Of a DNA stretch of 64,000 nt, positions 1 through 9,722 are shown in pieces. This DNA is from an uncultured Pelagibacteraceae bacterium (GTDB lineage Bacteria; Pseudomonadota; Alphaproteobacteria; Pelagibacterales; Pelagibacteraceae): assembly GCA_902571425.1 (NCBI GenBank), contig CACGBZ010000006.1, forward strand, positions 1 through 64,000. The letters are read 5' to 3'. Position numbers and translations under genes: made by a program. The stretch's first letter is position 1. Each line of letters opens with the position of its first letter. The notes beneath the pieces were generated by a model, which saw only the letters and a list, made by a program, of their open reading frames with translations, ran no database searches and was not told the origin of the DNA.

Positions 1-944
1 CCACCACCATAAAGATAATTATAATCAAAAAAATAAGCACAAACCAAAAAAATAGTTGAAGAGTAAATTAAATTACTAAATGTAATTATTTTTTCTAAAT
101 TTATTATTTTTAAAAATAAAAATGGAAAAATATAAAAAAATAAAAAAGAAAAAGTAATAATAAAATCGTTAAATATGTTATTAAAAATAATGTTTTCTTT
201 TTCATCCCAATTAATTTCTGCAACAGCTGATTTCAAAAAAAAATTGATCTCTAAAATAAAAACATAATAAATTGCTGGGATAGATAAAATTAAATTAGTA
301 ATTATTATTAATAAAGTAGGTTTTGAAAAAAAATTATAATACAATGTATATTTTAAAAAAAAGAATAATGAAAAAATAGAAAAATTTGGGCTTATATATG
401 CACTTAAAGCTACCAGAAAAACATTTTTAATTGCAAAATTAATTTTTTTTTCTCTTTCAAATTTTAAGAAATAAAAAATTCCAATTGTAAAAAGGGTTAA
501 TCCCAAAATTCTACTATCTGGCCAAATTGATAAACTTCTAAAAGTAGGAGAAAAAAATATTAAACCAGTTAAAATAAATAATATTTTTTTATCAATAAAT
601 TTAAATTTAAATCTAAGGCATTTATAAAAGTAAAAAGGTAAAATCAAACATAAATGCAAATGTATAAATCTGATTATTAAATCACTAAAACTTAATTTTT
701 CTAAAATAGCTAAAAAAATTATTAATACAGGAGAGTGCCTTGTAGAAAATTTATCATAATTTAATAGGCTTTCAAAAAAATTATTTGAAAATGAATTTAC
801 AATCGCTTTCTGTCTTGCGTAATCAGTAAAGGCTCCACCAGTTGAGTTTTCTCCTAAAAAAAAACTTATAAGTAGTGTTAAATATAAAAAAAATAATATA
901 ACTATCTCTTTATTAAAAAAATTGTTATTTAAATTTTTAAACAT
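1..944 (-). CDS. Partial multi-pass membrane protein, glycosyltransferase-like; 3' end beyond window
   Basis: Reverse strand open from ATG at 944 to the window edge: MFKNLNNNFFNKEIVILFFLYLTLLISFFLGENSTGGAFTDYARQKAIVNSF...; hydrophobic. Absent from the ORF track because it is truncated. Confidence 0.7.
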   Translation of the reverse strand, partial: MFKNLNNNFFNKEIVILFFLYLTLLISFFLGENSTGGAFTDYARQKAIVNSFSNNFFESLLNYDKFSTRHSPVLIIFLAILEKLSFSDLIIRFIHLHLCLILPFYFYKCLRFKFKFIDKKILFILTGLIFFSPTFRSLSIWPDSRILGLTLFTIGIFYFLKFEREKKINFAIKNVFLVALSAYISPNFSIFSLFFFLKYTLYYNFFSKPTLLIIITNLILSIPAIYYVFILEINFFLKSAVAEINWDEKENIIFNNIFNDFIITFSFLFFYIFPFLFLKIINLEKIITFSNLIYSSTIFLVCAYFFDYNYLYGG

Positions 945-967
945 AAAAATGAAATTTATACTCTAAA

Positions 968-2665
968 GTGATTGACCACATAACATTAATTATTTTTATC
1001 ATAATTTTTCTTTTTTCGAACATAGGTTATGGTTTTATTTTTTCTAGGGTTATTAACAAAGAATACTTGTCATTAAACATTGGTTATCAAGGACTTATTG
1101 GATTCTTTTTCTTGAGCGTTATATCCATGTTTACCTCATTTTTTTTTGCCCATAGCTTTTTATTTAATACCTCTGTACATTTAATTGGAATTTTAGGTTT
1201 TATAGTTTTTATAAAACTACACCCAAAATTTTCTGAATTAAAACTTTTGGCTTTATTGGTTTTTTTATTTTGGATTGGTGTTTATGTTTATAAAAACCAT
1301 GATGATTTTGCTTATTATCATTTGACCTATAGCTTAAATTTGTCTGAAAATAGTTTTATAGTGGGTACTGGTAATTTTAGCCACGGATTTAGAACATTTT
1401 CGAGTTTATTTTATTATCATTCTTTACTGTACTTGCCGCTCATAAAGTTTTATTTATTTTATATAGGTCCTTTTTTTGTATTAATATTTTCAAATTTCAT
1501 TTTACTTTCTGAAATTAAAAATAAATTTGAAATAAATAAAATAAACTTTACTTTTTTTTTCTTATTACTTTCTTTTTTATTTATCAATATTGTATTCTAT
1601 AGAATCGGTGAGCACGGTACAGATAGATCTGCTCAAATTTTATTATTATTAATTTTCTATTTATTTTTTGATTTATTTTATTTTGAAAAAAATGAGAAAA
1701 AGATTTTTTTAAAATTAAATGTTTTACTAATCTTAATTTTTTTTGCGTCAAGCATGAAAGCAATTTATTATCTTTATTTAATTTTAATTCCTTTTATATT
1801 TGTAAAAAAAAGATTTATTAAAAAGTTTTTAATTATCAAAAATATTTTTTTAATTATATTTTTATCTTCAAGTTTATTTTTAAATCTAATTACTAATTAT
1901 CTAAACACAGGATGTTTTTTGTATCCCGCAGAAAAGACATGTTTGGTCAAACAGCAATGGTCAATACCCAAGTCAGAGGTTAAGATTATGGCCACACATT
2001 ATGAATGGTGGGCAAAAGCTGGTGGTGGGCCAGGATACAAGCATGAGTTAGAAAAAGACGAGTATATAAAAAATTTTCAGTGGTTAGATAATTGGATTAA
2101 GAGACACTTTTTTAATAAAGTTTCAGATACTTTAGTTGGAATTATTATGATGTGCATCGTTGTATATTCTATGTTTAGCCTATCAGGGAAAAAAAATAAT
2201 GTAATTAATAAAAATAAATATTTATTATCATATATTTTACCTCTAATTTTTTTAGTAGAATGGTTCTTAAATCACCCAGCTATGCGTTATGGAGGATATG
2301 TTTTATTCGCAATTCCCTTATTTGTTTTTGTTTCTAACTTTTTAGAAGAATTTCATTTTAGCAAAAATAAAATATATTTAAATTCAATGATTTTAATTTT
2401 TCTTACAATATTAATTTTTAATGGAAGAAATTTGATAAGAATAAATAAAGAAATAAATGTTTATAAATACGATATAATTAAGAGTCCTTATTTCTTTATA
2501 GATAATGTAGAACCAGAGCTTGTTCACAAAAACGATAAATTTATTTTATATTCTACTAAGAATAAAAAAATGTGTTGGGCCTCAAAAACACCTTGCTCTT
2601 ATGACAAAAATTTAAAATCAGATAAATTTTTGTGGATGAATATGGTTTTTAGAAATGAACAATAA
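968..2665 (+). CDS. Multi-pass membrane protein, probable surface polysaccharide/glycosyltransferase function
   Basis: 565 aa ORF, GTG start, many hydrophobic segments, sits in a polysaccharide cluster. Confidence 0.65.
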   Translation: MIDHITLIIFIIIFLFSNIGYGFIFSRVINKEYLSLNIGYQGLIGFFFLSVISMFTSFFFAHSFLFNTSVHLIGILGFIVFIKLHPKFSELKLLALLVFLFWIGVYVYKNHDDFAYYHLTYSLNLSENSFIVGTGNFSHGFRTFSSLFYYHSLLYLPLIKFYLFYIGPFFVLIFSNFILLSEIKNKFEINKINFTFFFLLLSFLFINIVFYRIGEHGTDRSAQILLLLIFYLFFDLFYFEKNEKKIFLKLNVLLILIFFASSMKAIYYLYLILIPFIFVKKRFIKKFLIIKNIFLIIFLSSSLFLNLITNYLNTGCFLYPAEKTCLVKQQWSIPKSEVKIMATHYEWWAKAGGGPGYKHELEKDEYIKNFQWLDNWIKRHFFNKVSDTLVGIIMMCIVVYSMFSLSGKKNNVINKNKYLLSYILPLIFLVEWFLNHPAMRYGGYVLFAIPLFVFVSNFLEEFHFSKNKIYLNSMILIFLTILIFNGRNLIRINKEINVYKYDIIKSPYFFIDNVEPELVHKNDKFILYSTKNKKMCWASKTPCSYDKNLKSDKFLWMNMVFRNEQ

Positions 2666-3392
2666 TAAAATTTTAATTAATTTTTTTTCATTATTGATTA
2701 GCATCATTGATTATAAAAATAAAAAAAAAATCATTTCATTTTTTAAAAGTAGATTTAAAAATCAAATTTTAAACATAATTGATGTTGGAGCGCACAAAGG
2801 TGAAACAATAGATCTTATGATTAAAAATTTTAAAATAGATAAAATTTATTCATTTGAACCCAATAAAACACTTTTTTTATTATTAAAAAAAAAGTTTAAG
2901 TATAAAACTAAAAATATAATACTATTTAATAAAGCACTAGGAGATAAAAAAGAGGTTACGAAATTAAACGTAATGGTTGACAGCTCTTCTTCAACTATCA
3001 ATAATATTGATGAAGGTAGCAAGTATTTTAAAAGAAAACAAAAAATATTCTCATTTTTTTTTAAAAGTAAAAAAATAATCCAAGAGCAGCAGAATATTAA
3101 AGTTGAGAGATTGTCAAATATTATTAAATCTCAAAAAATAAATCATATAAATTTACTAAAAATTGATACAGAGGGCTATGAATTAAATGTTTTAAACGGA
3201 ATCGATGGTGAGGATTATAAAAAAATAAATTTTATTTATTTTGAGCATCATTACGATTTGATGATTAAAAAAAAATATAAATTCTCAGATATAAATCTTT
3301 TTCTAAATGAGAGGAATTTTTTATTGAAATACAAATTAAAAATGAATCTTAGGAAATCTTTTGAGTACATTTATGAAAACACAAAAAAATAA
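2655..3392 (+). CDS. FkbM family methyltransferase
   Basis: IIDVGAHKGETIDLM...YSFEPN...LLKIDTEGYELNVLNGI motifs. Confidence 0.88.
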   Translation: MNNNKILINFFSLLISIIDYKNKKKIISFFKSRFKNQILNIIDVGAHKGETIDLMIKNFKIDKIYSFEPNKTLFLLLKKKFKYKTKNIILFNKALGDKKEVTKLNVMVDSSSSTINNIDEGSKYFKRKQKIFSFFFKSKKIIQEQQNIKVERLSNIIKSQKINHINLLKIDTEGYELNVLNGIDGEDYKKINFIYFEHHYDLMIKKKYKFSDINLFLNERNFLLKYKLKMNLRKSFEYIYENTKK

Positions 3393-4170
3393 ACTTGCCA
3401 GTATAATTATAGTCAACTTTAATAATGCCAAGTTATTGAATGACAGTATTAATTCAGCCTTGAATCAGTCATATAAATATAAAGAAGTTATTGTGGTTGA
3501 TGATCTTTCAACTGACAATTCTTTGCAAGTCTTAAAAAAATTTAAAAAAAAAATTAAAATAATTCTAAATAAAAAAAAAACTTCTTACGGTAGTTATAAT
3601 CAAATTAATTCTTATTATCTTGGATTTAAAAAATCTAAAGGAGATTATATTTTTTTTCTAGACAGTGATGATTATTACAATAAAAATAAACTGTCAGAAA
3701 TAATAAAAGAATTTAATTTAATTGATAATTTAAAAATTATTTTTGATTTGCCAATCTTAAAATACTCAACAAAACTAAAAAAAAAAAAATTTAATCAAAA
3801 AAAATTTATAATATCTAATTGGCCTAGATTTACATCTCAAAGCTGCATATCGCTCAAGAAAGAATATGCTAAAGAAATGTTTTTAAAATTAAATTTAAAA
3901 AAATTTGAAACATTATGGTTTGATTTTAGAATTGCCAGCTATACTTTTCTTAAATATGGGGATATTTATATATACAAAAAGTATCTTACCTATTATAGAC
4001 AATTAGATAATTCAGCATCGAAAGAATTCAAAACTTTTTCAAAAAAGTGGTGGTTAAGAAGGAAACAAGCTCATGACTTTATAGATTCTTTTTCAAAAAA
4101 GCTTCAAGTTACTAATAAAAATACTTTAGATAAAGTAATTACACTTATAATAAATAAATTACTAAATTAA
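3373..4170 (+). CDS. Glycosyltransferase family 2
   Basis: LASIIIVNFNNAKLLNDSINSALNQSYKYKEVIVVDDLSTDNS...FFLDSDD; ATG at 3373 preferred over the track's TTG at 3361. Confidence 0.88.
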   Translation: MKTQKNKLASIIIVNFNNAKLLNDSINSALNQSYKYKEVIVVDDLSTDNSLQVLKKFKKKIKIILNKKKTSYGSYNQINSYYLGFKKSKGDYIFFLDSDDYYNKNKLSEIIKEFNLIDNLKIIFDLPILKYSTKLKKKKFNQKKFIISNWPRFTSQSCISLKKEYAKEMFLKLNLKKFETLWFDFRIASYTFLKYGDIYIYKKYLTYYRQLDNSASKEFKTFSKKWWLRRKQAHDFIDSFSKKLQVTNKNTLDKVITLIINKLLN

Positions 4171-4179
4171 CATTGGAAA

Positions 4180-4968
4180 ATGTATAAAATATTAATAATT
4201 GGAAAGAGAAGTTTTATAGGTTCAAATTTAAAAAAGTATCTTTCAAGATACTATAGTGTTGACATTTTAGATTTTGATTATGTTTATAAAAAAAAAAATT
4301 ATTTTTTTTTAAACTACACACACATCATCAATACATCAATTCATAAGTATTATGTTAAAAAAAAGTATATAAAAAATTATGACTTTGATAGAAAATTTAT
4401 TTCAAAATTTAGTAAAATAAACTTTAAGTATATTTTTTTAAATACAAGAAAAATTTATTTGTTAAATGAAAATATTACCGAAAACTCTATTTTAAAACCA
4501 ACTGAACCTTATTCAAAAAATAAACTTAAAACTGAAAAATATTTAAAATCAAAAATAAAAAAAAATTTGATTTCTTTAAGAATTTCCAATGTTATTGGAA
4601 AGAGAATTTTTAATAATTATAGAAAAACGCATAATCTTTTTTTTGATAATTTTTTGACTTATAGAAAGAAAAAAAAAATAAAAGTTGAAAATACATTTAA
4701 AGATTTTCTATCTATAGATCAATTTTGTAAAATTTTATATTTGATAATTAAATCAAATATCACGGGCATATATAATTTGTCCCTCTCCAAAAGAGTTTTT
4801 TTATCAGAACTGATATTTTGGATTGACAAAGATTTTTATAAAAAAATAGAATTTATCCCATCCAGAAAAGGGTCATTTACTCTTTCAAATAAAAAATTAT
4901 TAAAAAAAATAAAATTTATACCAACAAAAAAACAATTAAGATTATTTTGTGAAAAATTATTTAAATAA
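4180..4968 (+). CDS. NAD-dependent epimerase/dehydratase (RmlD-like, divergent)
   Basis: N-terminal ILIIGKRSFIGSNLKKYL Rossmann motif; EPYSKNKLKTEKYL. Confidence 0.65.
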   Translation: MYKILIIGKRSFIGSNLKKYLSRYYSVDILDFDYVYKKKNYFFLNYTHIINTSIHKYYVKKKYIKNYDFDRKFISKFSKINFKYIFLNTRKIYLLNENITENSILKPTEPYSKNKLKTEKYLKSKIKKNLISLRISNVIGKRIFNNYRKTHNLFFDNFLTYRKKKKIKVENTFKDFLSIDQFCKILYLIIKSNITGIYNLSLSKRVFLSELIFWIDKDFYKKIEFIPSRKGSFTLSNKKLLKKIKFIPTKKQLRLFCEKLFK

Positions 4969-5018
4969 TCAATGTTATTGTTCCTTTACGAGTTTAAACA
5001 AATAGTTTATTAGAAGTT

Positions 5019-6068
5019 ATGGCAAAAAAAAAAGTTGCGCTTATCTTTGGTATCACAGGTCAGGACGGATCTTATCTTGCTGAGATCTTATTAAAAAAAA
5101 ACTATCAAGTTAATGGGGTTAAAAGAAGATCTTCAAGCATCAACACTTTTAGAGTTGATCATATTTATCAAGATCCACATGAAAAAAATTACAAATTTAG
5201 ATTACATTATGGAGATATTACGGACTCTTCATCCGTTTCAGCATTAATTAAAAAAACTAGACCAGATGAAATATACAATTTAGCTGCACAATCTCACGTT
5301 GCAGTATCTTTTGAAGTTCCAGAGTATACAGCAAATGCTGATGCTTTAGGTGCTTTGAGAATACTGGAGGCAATTAAATTTCATAAACTAGAAAAAAAAA
5401 CAAAATTTTATCAAGCGGGCACATCTGAAATGTACGGAAAAGTTCAGACAATTCCTCAAAATGAAAAAACCCAATTTTATCCTCTAAGTCCATATGGTGT
5501 CGCAAAATTATATGCACATTGGATTACAAAAAATTATAGAGAAGCGTACAATATATTTGCTTGTAATGGGATATTATTTAATCACGAAAGTCCAAGAAGA
5601 GGCGAAACCTTTGTAACGAAAAAAATAATATCAGCTTTATGTAAAATTAAAATTGGTAAACAAAAAAAATTATTTCTAGGTAACTTAAACGCAAAACGAG
5701 ATTGGGGGCATGCTAGAGATTACTGTTTAGCAATGTGGAAAATTCTTCAGCAAAGACAACCAGATGACTATGTTATTGCAACTGGAGTTCAGTATTCAAT
5801 TAAACAGTTTGTTAATTTAACAGCAAAGAAATTAAAAATGAAAATTATCTGGAAAGGAAAAGGGTTAAAAGAGAAAGCTTATGATGCCAAAGGAAATATT
5901 ATAATTGAATGTGATAAGAATTATTTTAGACCATTAGATGTTAATACTTTGCTTGGTGATGCTAGAAAAGCAAGAAGAAAATTAAAATGGAAACCAGTAG
6001 AGGATATCAATTCTCTTATAGATGATATGATTCAGTCAGAATATCAATATTTAAATGCAACTAAGTAA
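5019..6068 (+). CDS. gmd: GDP-mannose 4,6-dehydratase
   Basis: [19 protein letters not shown]...[16 protein letters not shown]...[14 protein letters not shown]...[16 protein letters not shown]. Confidence 0.96.
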   Translation: MAKKKVALIFGITGQDGSYLAEILLKKNYQVNGVKRRSSSINTFRVDHIYQDPHEKNYKFRLHYGDITDSSSVSALIKKTRPDEIYNLAAQSHVAVSFEVPEYTANADALGALRILEAIKFHKLEKKTKFYQAGTSEMYGKVQTIPQNEKTQFYPLSPYGVAKLYAHWITKNYREAYNIFACNGILFNHESPRRGETFVTKKIISALCKIKIGKQKKLFLGNLNAKRDWGHARDYCLAMWKILQQRQPDDYVIATGVQYSIKQFVNLTAKKLKMKIIWKGKGLKEKAYDAKGNIIIECDKNYFRPLDVNTLLGDARKARRKLKWKPVEDINSLIDDMIQSEYQYLNATK

Positions 6069-6990
6069 AAATAGTAAAATTTTTTTAGCTGGACATAATG
6101 GCATGGTTGGATCTTCTATATTAAAAATTTTAAAAAAAAAAAATTATAAAAAAATCATTACTCAAAATAAAAATAAACTTGATCTTACTAATCAAAAAAA
6201 AACTGAAGATTATTTAAAAAAAATTAAACCTGATTTAGTAATTATTGCAGCTGCGAAAGTGGGAGGTATTTGGGCAAATAATACTTATAAGGCTGATTTT
6301 ATATATACAAACTTAATGATTCAAACAAATTTAATTCACGCAGCTTTTTTAGCTGGTGTTAAAAAGCTAATTTTTTTAGGCTCAAGTTGTATTTATCCAA
6401 AATATGCAAAACAACCAATTAAAGAGGAATACTTATTATCTGGTGGATTAGAAGCAACAAATGACGCTTATGCTGTTGCTAAAATAGCTGGTATAAAAAT
6501 GTGTGAGGCTTACAATGAACAATATAATTTAGATTACTTGTCGTTAATGCCAACAAATTTATATGGACCAGGAGACAATTATGATCTTAAAAATTCACAC
6601 TTTTTTCCAGCATTAATTTCAAAAATTCATAGCGCTAAAATTAAAAAACAAAAAAAAGTAGAAATTTGGGGAAATGGAAAAGCTAAAAGAGAATTAATGT
6701 ATGTTGATGATTTAGCTGAAGCTTGCGAATTTTTTATGAGAAAAAAAACCAAACATTCTTTAATAAATATAGGTTCGGGAGAAGAAAAAACAATTAAAGA
6801 TTTTGCTAAATTTATTATGAAAAAAATAGGTGTTAAATTGGATATTAAATTAAATTTAAACAAACCCTCAGGAACACCTAGAAAGATCTTAAGCACCAAA
6901 TTAGTAAACAGTTATGGCTGGAAATCTAAAACTGATTTAGGCCAAGGCTTCGAAACCACTTATATGGATTTCTTGAAACAAAATAGATAG
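6055..6990 (+). CDS. fcl: GDP-L-fucose synthase
   Basis: [14 protein letters not shown]...[18 protein letters not shown]...[23 protein letters not shown]. Confidence 0.95.
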   Translation: MQLSKNSKIFLAGHNGMVGSSILKILKKKNYKKIITQNKNKLDLTNQKKTEDYLKKIKPDLVIIAAAKVGGIWANNTYKADFIYTNLMIQTNLIHAAFLAGVKKLIFLGSSCIYPKYAKQPIKEEYLLSGGLEATNDAYAVAKIAGIKMCEAYNEQYNLDYLSLMPTNLYGPGDNYDLKNSHFFPALISKIHSAKIKKQKKVEIWGNGKAKRELMYVDDLAEACEFFMRKKTKHSLINIGSGEEKTIKDFAKFIMKKIGVKLDIKLNLNKPSGTPRKILSTKLVNSYGWKSKTDLGQGFETTYMDFLKQNR

Positions 6991-6993
6991 TTT

Positions 6994-7881
6994 ATGAATA
7001 AATATATAATAGTAACTGGTGGCGCAGGTTTTGTGGGTTCAAATTTAATTGAGCATTTAATTAAAAAAACACAATTTAGAATAATTAGTTTAGATGATTA
7101 CTCTTCTGGATCAAAAAAAAATCATATTAAAAACAAAAGAATAAAATATATTAAAGGTCATACTAAAGACATTAGTAAATATTTAAACAGTTATAAGTTA
7201 AGAATAAATTCGATTTTTCATTTTGGAGAATTTTCTAGAATTTATCATAGTTTTCTAGAAATGAATAAATGTATCAATAGCAACACAATTGGATCAAATG
7301 CAGTTTTTGATTTTTGTTTAAAAAATAAAATTAAGTTAATCTATTCAGCTACCTCAGCTTCACTAGGAAACAAAGGGAAAGATAAAAATTTATCTCCGTA
7401 TGCATTTACCAAATCAAAAAATCTAGAGTTTTTAGAAAATTTGAAAAAATGGTTTAATTTTAAATATGAAGTAATTTTTTTTTACAATGTTTATGGGCCA
7501 AGACAAATTTGTACTGGAAAAATGGCTACGGTAATCGGAATTTTTGAGGACTGCTATATAAAAAACAAACCTCTTCCTGTTGTCAGACCTGGTAGTCAAG
7601 AGAGACGTTTTACACATATAAATGATACTATTTCTATTTGTTTTGATGCATGGAAAAAAAATAAATGTAAATATTACAGCATTTCAAACAAAAAAAGTTT
7701 TTCAATTTTAGAGGTTGCAAAATTATTTGGTTCAAAAATAAATTTTTTACCACCCAGAAAAGGAGAAAGATTTGCTTCTGCTTTATCAAATATGAGTCTT
7801 TCTAACAAAGTGCATAAAAACTTTGGAAAGATTAATTTAAAAGATTATGTAGACGAATTTGTCAAAAATAGCCTTAAATAA
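6994..7881 (+). CDS. NAD-dependent epimerase/dehydratase (nucleotide-sugar epimerase)
   Basis: YIIVTGGAGFVGSNLIEHLI; extended-SDR architecture; VYGPRQ motif. Confidence 0.85.
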   Translation: MNKYIIVTGGAGFVGSNLIEHLIKKTQFRIISLDDYSSGSKKNHIKNKRIKYIKGHTKDISKYLNSYKLRINSIFHFGEFSRIYHSFLEMNKCINSNTIGSNAVFDFCLKNKIKLIYSATSASLGNKGKDKNLSPYAFTKSKNLEFLENLKKWFNFKYEVIFFYNVYGPRQICTGKMATVIGIFEDCYIKNKPLPVVRPGSQERRFTHINDTISICFDAWKKNKCKYYSISNKKSFSILEVAKLFGSKINFLPPRKGERFASALSNMSLSNKVHKNFGKINLKDYVDEFVKNSLK

Positions 7882-7938
7882 TACTTTTTTTATGTAAAAG
7901 ACAGTTTACATTAATTTTTATTTATGTATAAAACAATC

Positions 7939-8052
7939 GCCGGTGATTATTGCGAAAGTGTTATACCCGATCCCATTCCGAACTCGGAAGTCAAGCCTTT
8001 CAGCGCTGATGGTACTTTGTCTTAAGACACGGAAGAGTAAGTCGTTGCCGGC
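7939..8052 (+). rRNA. rrf: 5S ribosomal RNA
   Basis: GCCGG...CCGGC terminal pairing; core CCCGATCCCATTCCGAACTCGGAAGTCAAGC...GGTACT; ends approximate. Confidence 0.93.
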
Positions 8053-8068
8053 ATTAACAATTTAGATT

Positions 8069-8194
8069 ATGAAAATTAAAAGTTCACTTAAGTCTATAAA
8101 AAAAAGAGACCTAAATTCTAAGCTTGTAAGAAGAAGAGGTAGAGTTTACGTGATAAATAAAACAAATCCAAAATTTAAAGCAAGACAAAAATAG
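8069..8194 (+). CDS. rpmJ: 50S ribosomal protein L36 (cysteine-free form)
   Basis: [41 protein letters not shown] (41 aa); below the ORF track length cutoff. Confidence 0.92.
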   Translation: MKIKSSLKSIKKRDLNSKLVRRRGRVYVINKTNPKFKARQK

Positions 8195-8198
8195 TTTT

Positions 8199-8309
8199 AT
8201 GGATCACGAGAACCATAAAAATACCTGGAATAATTTTACTAAATTTGTTCTTTGGGGAACTGTCGCAGTTATATGTGTTTTAGTTTTAATGGCAATATTC
8301 TTGTTATAA
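8199..8309 (+). CDS. aa3-type cytochrome c oxidase subunit IV-like small membrane protein
   Basis: 36 aa MDHENHKNTWNNFTKFVLWGTVAVICVLVLMAIFLL; short soluble N-term plus one TM helix; immediately upstream of pntAA. Confidence 0.72.
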   Translation: MDHENHKNTWNNFTKFVLWGTVAVICVLVLMAIFLL

Positions 8310-8318
8310 ACTCCAGCT

Positions 8319-9407
8319 ATGAGAATTGGTTCTATTTTAGAAAATAAAAACTTTGAAAAAAGAATTGCAATAACACCGGAAATTGTAAAAAAATATACTT
8401 CACTAGGTTTAGAAATATCATTAACACAAAATTATGGATCTCATTTAGGTATAGTCGATAAAGAGTACTCAGATCTTGGTGTCAAAATTTTAAAGAATGA
8501 CAATGAGGTTTTAACTAGCTCAGATATTATTGTTCAATTAGGAATGCTATCAGATGATAAAAATTCTTTGATTAAAGAAAACCAAACCTTAATTGGAGTT
8601 TTAAATCCTTACAACAATAAAGAAAAGCTTCAGAATTTAGTAAAAAAAAAAATCAATATTTTTTCTTTAGAGTTGTTACCAAGAATTACACGAGCTCAAT
8701 CTATGGATATATTATCTTCTCAAGCAAATCTTGCAGGATATAAAGCAGTTATAGAGGCATTCGCGAATTTTGAAAAAGCAATACCAATGATGATGACAGC
8801 AGCAGGCACAATTCCAGCAGCAAAAGTTTTAGTTGTTGGAGCAGGAGTCGCTGGGCTTCAAGCTGTAGCAACAGCTAAAAGAATGGGAGCTATTGTTTTC
8901 GCCACTGATGTAAGGATGGCATCAAAAGAACAAGTTGAAAGTTTAGGAGGTAAATTCATTACTGTAGAAGGGTCGGAGAACCTTGAAACAGAAGGTGGCT
9001 ACGCAAGAGAAACTTCAGATGACTTTAAAAAAAAACAAGAGAATTTATTAAATGAAACATTAAAAAAAATTGATATAGTAATATGTACAGCACTAATTCC
9101 TGGGAAGAAAGCACCAATAATAATCAAAGAAGATATGTTAAAAAACTTGCAAACCGGATCTGTAATATATGATTTAGCAGCTATACAGGGCGGAAATACC
9201 GCATATACAGAGGTTGATAAAATTGTTGAAAAAAACGGTGTTAAAATAATGGGTGAAAGCAATATTTTAAATAAATTGCCAGTTTCTGCATCCAGTTTAT
9301 ACGCAAAGAATATGTTTAATTTTGTTCAAAATCTATTTGATAAAGAAAATAACAAAATAAATATTAACTTAGAAGATGAAATAATTAACAAGACAATAAT
9401 TAAATAA
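8319..9407 (+). CDS. pntAA: NAD(P) transhydrogenase subunit alpha part 1
   Basis: MRIGSILENKNFEKRIAITPEIVKKY...RITRAQSMDILSSQANLAGYKAV...VVGAGVAGLQA. Confidence 0.95.
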   Translation: MRIGSILENKNFEKRIAITPEIVKKYTSLGLEISLTQNYGSHLGIVDKEYSDLGVKILKNDNEVLTSSDIIVQLGMLSDDKNSLIKENQTLIGVLNPYNNKEKLQNLVKKKINIFSLELLPRITRAQSMDILSSQANLAGYKAVIEAFANFEKAIPMMMTAAGTIPAAKVLVVGAGVAGLQAVATAKRMGAIVFATDVRMASKEQVESLGGKFITVEGSENLETEGGYARETSDDFKKKQENLLNETLKKIDIVICTALIPGKKAPIIIKEDMLKNLQTGSVIYDLAAIQGGNTAYTEVDKIVEKNGVKIMGESNILNKLPVSASSLYAKNMFNFVQNLFDKENNKININLEDEIINKTIIK

Positions 9408-9410
9408 ATT

Positions 9411-9722
9411 ATGGAAATTGATCCTTTAATATTCAGATTAAGTATATTTATTCTATCAATATTTGTTGGATATTATGTTGTGTGGAGTGTAACACCATCT
9501 TTACATACCCCGTTGATGTCAGTAACTAATGCAATTTCATCAGTAATAATTGTTGGAGCTATAATAGCAGGATTAGCTGGAAATTCTCAAAATATATTTA
9601 ATACTTCAAGTATTTTTGGGTTTTTAGCAATAGCCTTAGCAGCAATAAATATTTTTGGTGGCTTTCTCGTTACACAAAGAATGTTAGCGATGTATAAAAA
9701 AAAGAAAAAGGATAAAAAATGA
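9411..9722 (+). CDS. pntAB: NAD(P) transhydrogenase subunit alpha part 2
   Basis: GYYVVWSVTPSLHTPLMSVTNAISSVIIVGA. Confidence 0.95.
   Translation: MEIDPLIFRLSIFILSIFVGYYVVWSVTPSLHTPLMSVTNAISSVIIVGAIIAGLAGNSQNIFNTSSIFGFLAIALAAINIFGGFLVTQRMLAMYKKKKKDKK

Noticed and set aside
949-966. Mini-ORF ATG AAA TTT ATA CTC TAA ahead of the GTG at 968
   Set aside because: Five codons in an AT-rich sequence; no evidence beyond chance, although a leader peptide cannot be excluded.
3530-4700. Dense poly-A/poly-T homopolymers in island genes suggesting frameshifts or pseudogenes
   Set aside because: ORFs stay open with coherent domain motifs; composition reflects Lys/Asn/Phe codons in an AT-rich genome.
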